Assembly (NCBI RefSeq): GCF_030503615.1
Contig: NZ_CP129963.1
Span: 3,720,001-3,784,000, forward strand
Reading direction: 5' to 3'
Length of the DNA stretch: 64,000 nucleotides
Origin: Sphingobacterium sp. BN32
GTDB lineage: Bacteria; Bacteroidota; Bacteroidia; Sphingobacteriales; Sphingobacteriaceae
A program made the position numbers and the translations under genes. The notes beneath the pieces were generated by a model, which was not told where the DNA came from, made no database searches, and saw only the letters and a list, made by a program, of their open reading frames with translations. Shown here one piece after another: positions 17,839-26,542 of the stretch (positions are counted from its first letter, which is position 1; the number at the start of each line of letters is the position of its first letter).

Positions 17839-17856
17839 TACTCAAATAAAATTAAC

Positions 17857-18819
17857 ATGGCATTAGTAAATATCCCAAGATTAGACTTAACGCACTATAC
17901 CGCGGGTACAGCCGAGCAACGCGCTCAGTTTGTGCAAGATTTAGGCAAAGCCTTCAACGAAACAGGCTTTGTGACCATTGCCAATCACGGCCTCTCAGAC
18001 GAACTGATCGATAGTCTTTATGACAGCGTAAAGAAATTCTTCGGACAACCTGAAGAAATAAAACGTAAATATGAATTCCCTGAATTAGCAGGACAACGCG
18101 GCTACACTTCCAAAGGAAGAGAGAAAGCCAAGGACTCGACGACCCCAGACTTAAAAGAATTCTGGCAACGCGGTCAAACCATTGTTGGTGAGGAATATTC
18201 TAAAGCTGATTTCCCGGACAACCCGGAGGTTGTGGAGCTTCCAGAGTTCAACGCAGCGACATCAGAGATTTATAAGAAACTGGAAGAAGCAGGTCGTAAC
18301 TTATTGAAAGCAATAGCGACTTACCTGGAATTACCAGAAGATTACTTTGAAAAATATGTGATCAATGGAAACTCTATTCTTCGCGCTATCCACTACTTTC
18401 CGATTGAAAACCCCGATGCTATCTCTCCGGAGGCAGTTCGCGCAGGTGCTCACGAGGACATCAACTTGATTACCCTATTGATTGGCGCTAGTGCTGATGG
18501 TCTTGAGGTATTGACAAAAGACAACGAATGGTTTCCGATTCGTGCAAAAGGAAAAGATATTGTAGTAAACGTGGGTGATATGTTGCAACGTTTGACGAAC
18601 AATAAACTAAAATCAACAACCCACCGTGTGGTAAACCCACCGAGAGAATTGATGGGCACTTCGCGTTTTTCAGTGCCATTCTTCTTGCACCCGAAAGCAA
18701 GCATGAGTTTAGCGAGCCTGGAATCTTGTATCGATGCGGAACACCCGAAAGCATACGAAGATTATACTGCAGGACAATATCTGGACGAAAGATTAAGAGA
18801 AATTGGATTGAAAATGTAA
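17857..18819 (+). CDS. Isopenicillin-N-synthase-like 2-oxoglutarate/Fe(II) dioxygenase
   Basis: Read from the ATG at 17857, the protein has 320 residues. The N-terminal DIOX_N domain (TGFVTIANHGLSDELIDSL) precedes the jelly-roll with the iron triad His199-x-Asp201 (AGAHEDINLI) and His256 (STTHRVVNPPR), and the 2-oxoglutarate-binding Arg270-x-Ser272 (SRFSV). It is thus a complete oxygenase. Substrates in this family range from peptides to small amides and cannot be assigned here. It stands alone, between its own -7 box and a terminator. Confidence 0.9.
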   Translation: MALVNIPRLDLTHYTAGTAEQRAQFVQDLGKAFNETGFVTIANHGLSDELIDSLYDSVKKFFGQPEEIKRKYEFPELAGQRGYTSKGREKAKDSTTPDLKEFWQRGQTIVGEEYSKADFPDNPEVVELPEFNAATSEIYKKLEEAGRNLLKAIATYLELPEDYFEKYVINGNSILRAIHYFPIENPDAISPEAVRAGAHEDINLITLLIGASADGLEVLTKDNEWFPIRAKGKDIVVNVGDMLQRLTNNKLKSTTHRVVNPPRELMGTSRFSVPFFLHPKASMSLASLESCIDAEHPKAYEDYTAGQYLDERLREIGLKM

Positions 18820-18834
18820 TCCAATATTATATAG

Positions 18835-18868
18835 AAAAGGGGCAATCTTCATCAGACTGCCCCTTTTT
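18835..18868. terminator. Bidirectional intrinsic terminator
   Basis: Arms AAAAGGGGCA and TGCCCCTTTT between convergent genes, with T runs on both strands. Confidence 0.85.
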
Positions 18869-18885
18869 ATATTTTCGCTTTTGCA

Positions 18886-19653
18886 CTAAAACACGCGCAT
18901 TCCCACGCCTATATTCATGAAGATATTATGCATATTGAAACTAATGCTTTCGAAGCCCGTTTTCATGATGCTATTGAAACCATAATCAAATTGAGCCAAT
19001 GCATAGTAGCGCTGAGCAAAGCTGTATTTCCCACCTAAACTCATGCCGACATCGACGTTTCTGATGCTGTTCTTAAAATCATAGGCCGTGTTGTTGATCC
19101 CGATCTTCTCACCTGTCGGCTCTTCATCACGCATATAGCCCTCGATTGCCTCGCCGTAGAATTTCTTCATGACCGCAAAAGAAATATAAGGACCAGCCTG
19201 CACATTCCAATGCTCGCCAAACTGATAAGTCGCCTGCAAAGGAACCGTTAAATACAGATTTTCTACATTGGTGGAGATATCACCGTAATAGTATCCCCGC
19301 ACGTTTTCCGAGGGATCCTCTGCCGCATTGAAGGTTGTTTTGTAACCTTTCACATTCGCCTCTGTCTTCATCCCCTTGCCATCCAAAATCAAACCGGCAC
19401 GAACGCCCCAATGTTGATCGATCGCATAGTTTGCTTTGGCGCCAACAAAAAATGGCATCGCCGGACGGAAACTTTTGATCTCACGAATTTCAACCGGCAT
19501 GCTCAACGGAGCAGCACCACCAATCTTCGTACCTGCTTCAACATCCAGACTCAATTTACCCGCTTCCTGAACCTGCGCCGAAGCCGAGCTAACCAATGCC
19601 AGCGCACAAAAACCTAAAACTGCGTATCTAATATTTTTATATAGTTTATTCAT
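18886..19653 (-). CDS. Outer membrane beta-barrel protein
   Basis: The 255-residue protein has a signal peptide (VLGFCALALVSSASAQ) and alternating amphipathic strands. Motifs typical of the OprF/PorT-like small barrel families are WGVRAGLILDGKGMKTE, LYLTVPLQATYQFGEHWNVQAGPYISF and the terminal MNIGVGMRVF. Its start overlaps the stop of the PCMD lipoprotein gene as TAATG, so the two are coupled and probably act together at the cell surface. Confidence 0.8.
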   Translation of the reverse strand: MNKLYKNIRYAVLGFCALALVSSASAQVQEAGKLSLDVEAGTKIGGAAPLSMPVEIREIKSFRPAMPFFVGAKANYAIDQHWGVRAGLILDGKGMKTEANVKGYKTTFNAAEDPSENVRGYYYGDISTNVENLYLTVPLQATYQFGEHWNVQAGPYISFAVMKKFYGEAIEGYMRDEEPTGEKIGINNTAYDFKNSIRNVDVGMSLGGKYSFAQRYYALAQFDYGFNSIMKTGFESISFNMHNIFMNIGVGMRVF

Positions 19654-20783
19654 TACTTCGCGTTGATTTTTACGTTGTCTACAATTAATTTACTACCCAC
19701 TGCACCTTGGAAAACAGCACCATTCTTACTTGCAGAGAACACTACAGCAATATTATAGCGGAAAGCATCAACCTCCGCGCGATTAAATTCTTTCTTGAAT
19801 TCAAATGGGATAGAAAACTTCACCATGCCATCACCAGCGGTTTTCCCAAGTTCTTTAACCTGAGCTATTGCGACGATATAGGGACTGTCCTTTACATCAG
19901 CATCCGTTAACCAGGTACGTCCCGGATAGATAGCATCATTCGCAGTGCCTTTCATCAGTGCGACGCGATCATAAAATACCGCATAGATATCGCACTCATC
20001 AGTGACATTGACGGTTTGCCCTTGCGCATTGATCACCTTTGCGCCGGGCTCATATTTATAGAATCCTTCGAATGTCTCCGGCACCTTATTGTATGGCAAA
20101 CCAAAACGCGTTTCGATTTCAACAATAGACTTGCTGAACAAGGAACCGATAAACAGGTTGCCCGCAGCAATCGGTTTTTTCACCAATCCACCCAGGAATC
20201 CCGTAGATTTTGTTTCTAAGTATAAAGCGTGTTTGCCACTGACAACATATTTCGCATCGCTTGTAGACTGCGTAGGGTAAGATTGTTCGGTAGGGTTGTT
20301 GCCCGCCGTAAAGGCGAAACCCGAGTTGCCCGAGGCCCAAAGGCTTTGTTGCATCCCCTCCACCTCTTCATAAAAATAAATCCATTTTTTCTTCTCATCC
20401 TGCCCGAAAAGCTCAAAGTCAAAAGCCGAAGGCACAGACGATTCGATTAGGGAAACATGGTAAGTCTTCGTGAACTTGCCATCCTCTGAGGTAACCTCAT
20501 ATGTAACGGGTGCTGTAAAGTCCTGTTCGCTACCTGAAACAGGCACAGAAACGGCACCAGGCGTCAGCTCAAACTCGAATGCAAATTTCTTTAAGTCGAT
20601 CGCTCCCTGCTTAATGTAGATTACGACATTTCGATTGTTGATAATAGGTTTTGTGTTGATCACACTGTCAGGAACATTCACCGAAACGATATCCGCTTCC
20701 ATGTTCTTGGCCTCGTCTTTAATACAACTTGACAGAAAAAGCAAAATCCCGATGGGAATCAGCCATAGTTTTGAGTACATCAT
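19653..20783 (-). CDS. PCMD-domain lipoprotein
   Basis: The 376-residue protein has a lipoprotein signal (WLIPIGILLFLSSC). Its N-terminal repeat domain (IKQGAIDLKKFAFEFELTPGA, TYEVTSEDGKFTKTYHV) is like the beta-sandwich found in Bacteroidota surface lipoproteins. It is followed by the putative carbohydrate-metabolism (PCMD) domain with GKHALYLETK, GNLFIGSLF and PFEFKKEFNRAEVDAFRYNIAVVFSASKNGA. A glycan-related surface role is inferred from the domain name only. It is the first gene of a two-gene operon with the barrel protein. Confidence 0.8.
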   Translation of the reverse strand: MMYSKLWLIPIGILLFLSSCIKDEAKNMEADIVSVNVPDSVINTKPIINNRNVVIYIKQGAIDLKKFAFEFELTPGAVSVPVSGSEQDFTAPVTYEVTSEDGKFTKTYHVSLIESSVPSAFDFELFGQDEKKKWIYFYEEVEGMQQSLWASGNSGFAFTAGNNPTEQSYPTQSTSDAKYVVSGKHALYLETKSTGFLGGLVKKPIAAGNLFIGSLFSKSIVEIETRFGLPYNKVPETFEGFYKYEPGAKVINAQGQTVNVTDECDIYAVFYDRVALMKGTANDAIYPGRTWLTDADVKDSPYIVAIAQVKELGKTAGDGMVKFSIPFEFKKEFNRAEVDAFRYNIAVVFSASKNGAVFQGAVGSKLIVDNVKINAK

Positions 20784-20840
20784 TATAAATACGTATTGTT
20801 AATAAAATCGCCATACCTGATGGGCAGGTAATAACCGCGG

Positions 20841-20848
20841 CAAAGATA
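20841..20848 (-). promoter_or_regulatory. -7 box of the PCMD operon
   Basis: TATCTTTG on the minus strand, about 58 bases before the start. A small ACCTG/CAGGT hairpin (20816-20830) lies in the leader. Confidence 0.55.
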
Positions 20849-20948
20849 GTATTAATAAGGCTGAAAGCTTGTAGAATCCCCCCTTAGATTTCCCAATAAA
20901 ACAGATTCTTTACATTCGGAAGGGGCTAGCTTATTGTAAACACGTCGA

Positions 20949-21308
20949 TTAGCTCCCCAGTTCTTCCCTACTTTTTTTCGGAAGACCCTGCACAATCAAA
21001 TCATAGCTATGCTGAATCAGTTTGTAAAGTTCAGCGTCCGGTAGCTGCCGATTCGCATACACCGTATTCCAATGCTTCTTGTTCATATGGTATCCCGGTT
21101 TTACAGTATGCTCATATTTCTCGCGCAATTCCACCGCATATTCCGGATCGCACTTCACATTGAATGTTAAATCTTCAATCTGATCTAAACCCACTAGCAA
21201 AAAGACTTTGCCCATGACTTTAAAAACTAAGGTATCAGGTCCAAAAGGCGTTTCCTCCGTCGTTCCTTTTTGTACAATGCAATAATCGCGAAGCTCCTCA
21301 ATATTCAT
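20949..21308 (-). CDS. MmcQ/YjbR family protein
   Basis: The 119-residue protein is full length for this CyaY-fold family. Signatures are MNIEELRDYCIVQKGTTEE, TPFGPDTLVFKVMGKVFLL, and the C-terminal PGYHMNKKHWNTVYAN. Members are annotated as DNA-binding on structural grounds, but no function is established. The gene is alone on its strand, with no promoter box recognised upstream. Confidence 0.9.
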   Translation of the reverse strand: MNIEELRDYCIVQKGTTEETPFGPDTLVFKVMGKVFLLVGLDQIEDLTFNVKCDPEYAVELREKYEHTVKPGYHMNKKHWNTVYANRQLPDAELYKLIQHSYDLIVQGLPKKSREELGS

Positions 21309-21379
21309 GCGCGTATAGGTTGATCATTAATAATAGTTAAAAATAATATAATCCTGCTAATAACACAAAAGCTAGTTCA

Positions 21380-21469
21380 GGTTATACCCAATATAGAACC
21401 AATGTAAACCCAATTCATACCCCAATCAAACCCGCTTGGAAGCGGGTTTGATTGGGGTATGAATTGGGT
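21380..21469. repeat. Perfect 30-bp-stem hairpin preceded by 11-bp-periodic repeats
   Basis: 21408-21437 and 21440-21469 are exact inverted copies with a 2-base loop; the tip is CCCGCTTGGAAGCGGG. To the left lie degenerate 11-mers that read ATTGGGTTTAC-like on the minus strand. A related copy lies at 44555-44636. This is the first part of the 459-bp non-coding gap 21309-21767. Confidence 0.8.
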
Positions 21470-21650
21470 AGTATTTAGTAGTTAGTAGTTCGACCTAGGG
21501 CGGGATTAGATTTTAGACATTAGATGTATGGCAGTTGTAGAGTTTGTTTTGAACCAGGAAAGAAATAGTATTTAATACTTAGTAGTTAGTATAAAGACCT
21601 ACGACGACCCCCCCGCCACAATACAAATCCTTCCTTTCGCGGTTCAGACA
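21470..21650. repeat. Composite intergenic repeat: heptamers, 18-bp box, TTGAACCAGG elements
   Basis: Heptamers at 21470-21527 with GACCTAGGGCGGGATTAG inside; TTGAACCAGGAAAG at about 21550-21563; heptamers again at 21565-21597; an inverted, slightly diverged TTGAACC element at 21627-21648. No reading frame or RNA gene is recognised. Confidence 0.65.
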
Positions 21651-21689
21651 AAACAGCAACAAACGGACAGCGCAAAATAACTAGAGCAC

Positions 21690-21714
21690 AAAAAAGGCCT
21701 TGTTTCCAGGCCCC
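21690..21714 (-). terminator. Intrinsic terminator of the thioredoxin-like gene
   Basis: GGCCT/AGGCC arms followed by six T on the minus strand. Confidence 0.7.
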
Positions 21715-21730
21715 TTAATAAACTATACAG

Positions 21731-21770
21731 TTCTAATATCTTATGTCTAAAATCTTATATCTAAAACCTA
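21731..21770 (-). repeat. Heptamer tract on the thioredoxin-like gene stop
   Basis: On the minus strand TTAGGTTTTAGATATAAG begins with the TAG stop; further TTAGACA units follow up to the terminator region. Confidence 0.75.
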
Positions 21771-22328
21771 ATACGCTTCCAAAGCTTGTTGCAATTCTTT
21801 TTGGATTTCTACGCCTTTATCGTCGTTGTACCAACGTTGGATTGCTTCCTTAATTTCTGGGAAAGGTTTTCCTTCGGCTTTCATCTCTTCGAAGAGGTTT
21901 TGCAGCGCGGCAGGGCGTGGGCCCCATATGATTTTGTCATGGCCTACATCGTTGCGGATGATCAACTTAGGGATGGATTTACCACCGTTGGTTAAGTATT
22001 CATCAATCAGGAATGGTTCGGTGTCGCGGAGTTGTATATCCAAATCGATAAATGGATTGTCTTTGACAATATTGTAGATTTGGGCTACGGAGTGTGCCGC
22101 ATCACCACACCAAGGTTCGGTGATCACAATCCAATGTTGTTCATCTTTGATACGCTGAATGCATGCTTTCATCTCTTCTGATGGTTCGAATTTCTTTACC
22201 CATCTGTTCATTCTCGACCAATTTAACTTGGTGTAATTTAAGTACTCAGCATCATTGTGGTAGACTTCGTATTTTTCTGTATTTTCTAAAATATCTGCGA
22301 AGTACCTCTGGTATTCATCAAAATTCAT
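21768..22328 (-). CDS. Thioredoxin-family protein (Thioredoxin_9-like)
   Basis: The 186-residue cytoplasmic protein has no signal peptide. The redox-motif position reads ITEPWCGDAAH, so a single cysteine replaces the usual CxxC. The rest (NPFIDLDIQLRDTEPFLIDEYLTNGGKSIPKLI with the cis-Pro) fits the thioredoxin fold of PF14595. With one cysteine it cannot form an intramolecular disulfide at this site; a monothiol role is possible. A -7 box lies 19 bases before the start. Confidence 0.85.
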   Translation of the reverse strand: MNFDEYQRYFADILENTEKYEVYHNDAEYLNYTKLNWSRMNRWVKKFEPSEEMKACIQRIKDEQHWIVITEPWCGDAAHSVAQIYNIVKDNPFIDLDIQLRDTEPFLIDEYLTNGGKSIPKLIIRNDVGHDKIIWGPRPAALQNLFEEMKAEGKPFPEIKEAIQRWYNDDKGVEIQKELQQALEAY

Positions 22329-22346
22329 GTTGGATTATTTTTTCAT

Positions 22347-22354
22347 CAAAAGTA
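22347..22354 (-). promoter_or_regulatory. -7 box of the thioredoxin-like gene
   Basis: TACTTTTG on the minus strand, giving a predicted leader of about 15 bases. Confidence 0.55.
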
Positions 22355-22383
22355 CAGAATATTAATATAATTCAGAAAAAACC

Positions 22384-22486
22384 TGACGAACGTCATGTTA
22401 TCGGATTGCAATATGAGGTAAAGATGACCGATTTCAGGCGGTCAAATACGTCTTTCAGTGACATATTGTCACAGAACCATGACAAT
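22384..22486. promoter_or_regulatory. Cluster of TGAC/GTCA inverted repeats upstream of dnaK
   Basis: Three perfect inverted repeats: TGACGAACGTCA (22384-22395), GTGACATATTGTCAC (22458-22472) and ATTGTCA-8-TGACAAT (22465-22486), the last two sharing a half site. They lie between the divergent thioredoxin-like and dnaK promoters. A heat-shock operator is inferred from position only. Confidence 0.5.
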
Positions 22487-22510
22487 TAACTGTCGGAATG
22501 GTTGATTTCG

Positions 22511-22538
22511 TTGTATAAAAGCTTAAAACAATCCTTTG
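22511..22538 (+). promoter_or_regulatory. Possible dnaK promoter
   Basis: TTG, 17-bp spacer, ATCCTTTG, one base off the -7 consensus. The leader would be about 55 bases. Confidence 0.4.
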
Positions 22539-22598
22539 GCATAAGCGTTGATGAGTATAGAGAAATTAACAACGTAAAAAAGAAAATATATATAAGAT

Positions 22599-24518
22599 AT
22601 GTCAAAAATTATAGGAATCGACTTAGGAACTACCAACTCATGTGTTGCTGTAATGGAAGGTAACGAACCGGTAGTTATTGCAAACAACGAAGGGAAACGT
22701 ACGACGCCTTCGATTGTAGCATTTGTAGATGGTGGCGAGCGTAAAGTTGGTGACCCTGCAAAGCGTCAAGCTATCACGAACCCACACAAAACGGTATATT
22801 CCATTAAACGTTTTATGGGTACCTCATTTGACGAGGCAAAAAATGAACTTTCTCATGTACCGTATAAAGTGGTAAAGGGCGACAACAATACACCACGTGT
22901 AGAAATTGACGACCGTAAATATACACCTCAAGAGATTTCGGCAATGATTCTTCAAAAGATGAAGAAAACTGCTGAAGACTACTTAGGGCAGGAAGTATCT
23001 CGCGCAGTAATTACTGTACCTGCATACTTTAACGATGCACAACGTCAAGCAACAAAAGAAGCTGGTGAGATTGCTGGTTTAAAAGTAGAACGTATTATTA
23101 ACGAACCTACAGCAGCAGCTTTAGCTTACGGTCTTGACAAAGCAAACAAAGACATGAAAATCGCTGTGTTCGACTGTGGTGGTGGTACACATGACGTGTC
23201 GGTATTAGAATTAGGCGACGGTGTATTTGAAGTAAAATCTACTGATGGTGATACGCACTTAGGTGGTGATGACTTCGATAATGCAATCATCAACTGGTTA
23301 GCGGCAGAATTTGCTGACGAGAACAATGGCTTCGATTTGAAAAAAGACGCTATGGCATTGCAACGTTTGAAAGAAGCTGCAGAGAAAGCGAAGATTGAAT
23401 TATCAAGCACAACCTCTACAGAGATCAACTTACCATATATCACTGCTGATGCAACAGGTCCTAAACACTTAGTTCGTAATTTATCACGTGCTAAATTCGA
23501 AAGCTTAGTTGCTCCATTGGTAGAGCGTACAATCGAGCCTTGCCGTACAGCATTGAAAAACGCTGGCTACAGCACTTCAGATATCGATGAGGTAATCTTA
23601 GTAGGTGGTTCTACACGTATCCCTGCAATCCAAGAAGCGGTTAAGAAATTCTTCGGAAAAGAGCCTTCAAAAGGTGTTAACCCTGACGAGGTTGTTGCAT
23701 TAGGTGCTGCAATCCAAGGTGGTGTATTAACTGGTGAGGTTAAGGATGTATTGTTATTAGACGTTACTCCACTTTCATTAGGTATCGAAACAATGGGAGG
23801 TGTGATGACAAAATTAATCGAGTCTAACACAACAATCCCTACACGCAAATCGGAGGTATTCTCGACAGCGTCAGATAACCAACCATCCGTAGAGATCCAT
23901 GTATTACAAGGTGAGCGCCCGATGGCTGCACAGAACCGTACATTAGGACGTTTCCAATTGACAGACATCCCTCCTGCTCCTCGTGGTATCCCTCAAATCG
24001 AAGTAGTATTCGACATCGATGCGAACGGTATCATCAAAGTATCGGCAATCGATAAAGCGACCGGTAAAGAGCAAAACATTCGTATCGAAGCTTCATCAGG
24101 TCTATCAGACGAGGAAGTAAAACGTATGAAACAAGAAGCAGAAGCGAACGCTGAAGCGGATAAAAAAGTAAAAGAAGAAGTTGATAAGTTGAACGCTGCT
24201 GATGCATTGGTATTCTCTACAGAGAAACAACTGAAAGAATACGGTGACAAGATCTCAGCAGACAAGAAAGCACCTATCGAAGCAGGTTTAGAGAAATTGA
24301 AAGCTGCTCACGCTGCTAAAAACTTTGAAGACATCGAAACTGCATCTACTGAGCTACAAAACGCTTGGAACGCAGCATCTGAAGAGATGTATGCAGCATC
24401 ACAACAAGGCGCAGGCCAAGAGCAAGCGCAAGGCAATGCCGGACAACAAGCCAACAATGGCGGAAACCAAGGCGGCGCAGATGATGTGCAAGATGTAGAC
24501 TTTGAAGAAGTGAAATAA
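22599..24518 (+). CDS. dnaK: Chaperone protein DnaK (Hsp70)
   Basis: The 639-residue protein is full length. Signatures are [17 protein letters not shown] (phosphate 1), [16 protein letters not shown] (phosphate 2, the GGGTHDVS variant known from Bacteroidota), [18 protein letters not shown], the interdomain linker [16 protein letters not shown], and the C-terminal EEVK-type end after a Gly/Gln-rich tail. It binds exposed hydrophobic peptides in the cytoplasm with DnaJ and GrpE, which are not in this window. The gene is monocistronic, with a strong terminator directly after it. Confidence 0.98.
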   Translation: MSKIIGIDLGTTNSCVAVMEGNEPVVIANNEGKRTTPSIVAFVDGGERKVGDPAKRQAITNPHKTVYSIKRFMGTSFDEAKNELSHVPYKVVKGDNNTPRVEIDDRKYTPQEISAMILQKMKKTAEDYLGQEVSRAVITVPAYFNDAQRQATKEAGEIAGLKVERIINEPTAAALAYGLDKANKDMKIAVFDCGGGTHDVSVLELGDGVFEVKSTDGDTHLGGDDFDNAIINWLAAEFADENNGFDLKKDAMALQRLKEAAEKAKIELSSTTSTEINLPYITADATGPKHLVRNLSRAKFESLVAPLVERTIEPCRTALKNAGYSTSDIDEVILVGGSTRIPAIQEAVKKFFGKEPSKGVNPDEVVALGAAIQGGVLTGEVKDVLLLDVTPLSLGIETMGGVMTKLIESNTTIPTRKSEVFSTASDNQPSVEIHVLQGERPMAAQNRTLGRFQLTDIPPAPRGIPQIEVVFDIDANGIIKVSAIDKATGKEQNIRIEASSGLSDEEVKRMKQEAEANAEADKKVKEEVDKLNAADALVFSTEKQLKEYGDKISADKKAPIEAGLEKLKAAHAAKNFEDIETASTELQNAWNAASEEMYAASQQGAGQEQAQGNAGQQANNGGNQGGADDVQDVDFEEVK

Positions 24519-24520
24519 AA

Positions 24521-24556
24521 AAACAAAGCCGATTCTAATGAATCGGCTTTGTTTTT
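24521..24556 (+). terminator. Intrinsic terminator of dnaK
   Basis: Arms AAACAAAGCCGATT and AATCGGCTTTGTTT with a T run that continues directly into a heptamer tract. Confidence 0.9.
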
Positions 24557-24662
24557 AGTAGTTAGTAGTGAGTATTTAGTAGTTAGACCTATGGTCGCTA
24601 CTAAATACTCACTACTTTTTTGTGGTTTTTAGGTCTAAATACTAAGTACTAAATACTAACTA
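24551..24662. repeat. Convergent pair of heptamer tracts
   Basis: The left tract reads TTAGTAG units on the plus strand from the dnaK terminator. The right tract reads TTAG units on the minus strand from the TAG stop of the DUF2459 gene. The two orientations can pair into a long hairpin. Confidence 0.75.
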
Positions 24663-25343
24663 CTCCCTAAAATGCCTCAAAATTCCTTTATCAAATACTG
24701 TCCAGATGCCGCTCGGCATATTTGCTTTTTTGAGGGCTTTGTTGGTCCATGTGTTGCAGGAGAAGAACAGGTTGTAGGCGCCTTTGGCTTCGTAGAAGGC
24801 GTCGTCTTGGCCGTATTGGGCATTTGTTTGGATGAGGATTGGTTTTCCGTCAGAATCTGTGTCTAGTGCCGCGAGGATGTAGTCTCGCAGGGCTTTGTAT
24901 TGGGAGCGATCGATGGTTATTTTATAGCAAAGCTCATTTTCAACCATCTGCTTGTAATAGGTGATGTGCAATGCGGTCTCCCCTATGCCGAAGCCGGCGA
25001 TGAGGGCTGTTTTAAGGGTTAGATCTTTCCATTCGGGGGTATTGAGGTAGAATCCTTTGTCGCCCCAGCCTATGGAAATATATCGTTGATCGGAGTTTCT
25101 ACCTTTTGTATTCTCGATTGGAAATACCGTCGTCCAGTCTTGTAGATCATCTTTAATCGGCAAGACGATATCGGTATGTACGCCATTGGAAAGAACATAG
25201 GCATCGATTTCTAGCGGGAGGGATAAGCTTTGTGACTTGGGTGATGGAATACGCGATAGCAGAGCGTCGGCTCCAAAATAGAGCGCTGCGAATGCAATCA
25301 GACCAATTAGGATATAGAGGATAGTTAGCATAAAACGCTTCAT
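24660..25343 (-). CDS. DUF2459/TIGR02117 family protein
   Basis: The 227-residue protein has one N-terminal membrane helix (residues 7-26). The family core is VLSNGVHTDIVLPI, RYISIGWGDKGFYLNTPEWKDLT and FSCNTWTNKALKKA. The conserved His, Asp and Cys residues suggest an enzyme, possibly of NlpC/P60-like type, but no activity is established for the family. The protein would be anchored and face the periplasm. The TAG stop is the first unit of the minus-strand heptamer tract. Confidence 0.85.
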   Translation of the reverse strand: MKRFMLTILYILIGLIAFAALYFGADALLSRIPSPKSQSLSLPLEIDAYVLSNGVHTDIVLPIKDDLQDWTTVFPIENTKGRNSDQRYISIGWGDKGFYLNTPEWKDLTLKTALIAGFGIGETALHITYYKQMVENELCYKITIDRSQYKALRDYILAALDTDSDGKPILIQTNAQYGQDDAFYEAKGAYNLFFSCNTWTNKALKKANMPSGIWTVFDKGILRHFRE

Positions 25344-25408
25344 AGTTCGATGATTATGCTGCTAATATCGGGAAATAGATGTTAAAAAAGCATTCATGTT
25401 TCTTTGTC

Positions 25409-25523
25409 ATCATACATCGGGATGAAACTTTTCGATGACCTCTGAAAACTTTCAACATCCAATGAAATAACAAAAGAGATGAAAGTTTCTGATGTCCTTT
25501 GAAAACAGACACATTCAAAAAAA
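25409..25523. repeat. Intergenic repeat, copy 2, with internal duplication
   Basis: The segment 25449-25523 aligns with 4726-4796. A partial second unit starts at about 25421: GATGAAAC-TTTTC-GATGACC and GATGAAAG-TTTC-TGATGTCC are both followed by TGAAAAC. It abuts the terminator at 25524. Confidence 0.55.
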
Positions 25524-25549
25524 AATGGCAGGTTTTTGAACCTGCCATT
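25524..25549 (-). terminator. Intrinsic terminator of the nucleotidyltransferase gene
   Basis: Arms AATGGCAGGTT and AACCTGCCATT; nine consecutive T follow on the minus strand. Confidence 0.9.
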
Positions 25550-25572
25550 GAATATGAATATATCTAAGTTTC

Positions 25573-26487
25573 TTAGAATAGTTTTTCGGGATAAACACCG
25601 TCCGCAACCAACTTAGAGATGCTCTCTTGAACGATTGGCTTATCTTCAACGTATGTTACACCGAACCATTTCGAAGAAGTAGGAATCACGCGGTAATCTG
25701 CTAATCCTTCTTTTACCATATAATCCGGGATGGTAGGGATAAAGAATTCTGATTTCGGATTATCGCCATTGTCTTCTACAAACTGAGGGAACAAAGATAA
25801 AGCAATATCAAACACTTTTGGAGTAAATCCCCAGAAGTTCATGGATACACGCGTATCGGCAGGTAATTCCGTTTCTACTCCGTTTTCCTCATAAACGATT
25901 CTCTTGTTGCCAGCGTCGTCAGTTTTATAGAAAATATTCACACGCTCTGTAACAGAGTCCATATGTCCTTCAGCATTGACTTCACAAACACCTCTGGATA
26001 CATATCCGTAATCTGACATGGTGTTTCCTAATTCAAAGCCCATTAAAGACATGTGGGTATCATTGACATCGTTTGTTAGGAAGTCTGCCATTTTTTTGAA
26101 GGCATCATAGCCGTAGAAGTCATCTGCGTTGATCACACAGAAAGGGCCATCTACTTTATCTTTAGCGCTCATTACCGCATGGGCAGTTCCCCAAGGTTTT
26201 GTGCGTTCAATTTCGCGGTCTATGCCAAATTTCTTTAAATTGAAATCTTGGAAGGCATAATCTACTTCGATTTTGCCACTTAATTTCTTGTCGAATTTTT
26301 CGCGCATCACTTGCTCAAATTCTTCGCGAATAATAAATACTACTTTCCCAAAACCGGCTCTAATAGCATCATAAATGGAGTAATCAATGATCGTTTCGCC
26401 GTGTGGTCCGAATCCGTCTACTTGCTTTAATGAACCATAGCGGCTAGCCATTCCTGCTGCCAGAACTACCAAAGTAGGTTTTCCCAT
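25573..26487 (-). CDS. Sugar-phosphate nucleotidyltransferase family protein
   Basis: The 304-residue protein has the nucleotidyltransferase signature LVVLAAGMASRYGSLKQ at the N-terminus, the metal-binding VINADDFYGYDAFKK segment near residue 120, and KPWGTAHAVMSA. It activates a sugar phosphate (or similar) with an NTP; the identity is not readable. The start follows a -7 box at 26526-26533. Its only same-strand neighbour, the HerA-like gene upstream, is separated by that promoter. Confidence 0.85.
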   Translation of the reverse strand: MGKPTLVVLAAGMASRYGSLKQVDGFGPHGETIIDYSIYDAIRAGFGKVVFIIREEFEQVMREKFDKKLSGKIEVDYAFQDFNLKKFGIDREIERTKPWGTAHAVMSAKDKVDGPFCVINADDFYGYDAFKKMADFLTNDVNDTHMSLMGFELGNTMSDYGYVSRGVCEVNAEGHMDSVTERVNIFYKTDDAGNKRIVYEENGVETELPADTRVSMNFWGFTPKVFDIALSLFPQFVEDNGDNPKSEFFIPTIPDYMVKEGLADYRVIPTSSKWFGVTYVEDKPIVQESISKLVADGVYPEKLF

Positions 26488-26525
26488 AATTATCTTATTT
26501 TATGTTTAGTATTTTAATAGCGTTG

Positions 26526-26533
26526 CAAATATA
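26526..26533 (-). promoter_or_regulatory. -7 box of the nucleotidyltransferase gene
   Basis: TATATTTG on the minus strand, 38 bases before the start. Confidence 0.5.
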
Positions 26534-26542
26534 GTGTTTTAT

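Noticed and set aside
17725..17856. Longer N-terminus for the 2-oxoglutarate dioxygenase
   Set aside because: The -7 promoter box at 17831-17838 lies inside this extension, and the family N-terminus begins at 17857.
21470..21650. Possible CRISPR array
   Set aside because: Repeats are 7-18 bp and irregular with no constant spacer length, and no cas genes are in the window.
25421..25505. C/D-box-like strings (TGATGA and CTGA)
   Set aside because: C/D guide RNAs are archaeal/eukaryotic; the short matches are explained by the intergenic repeat.
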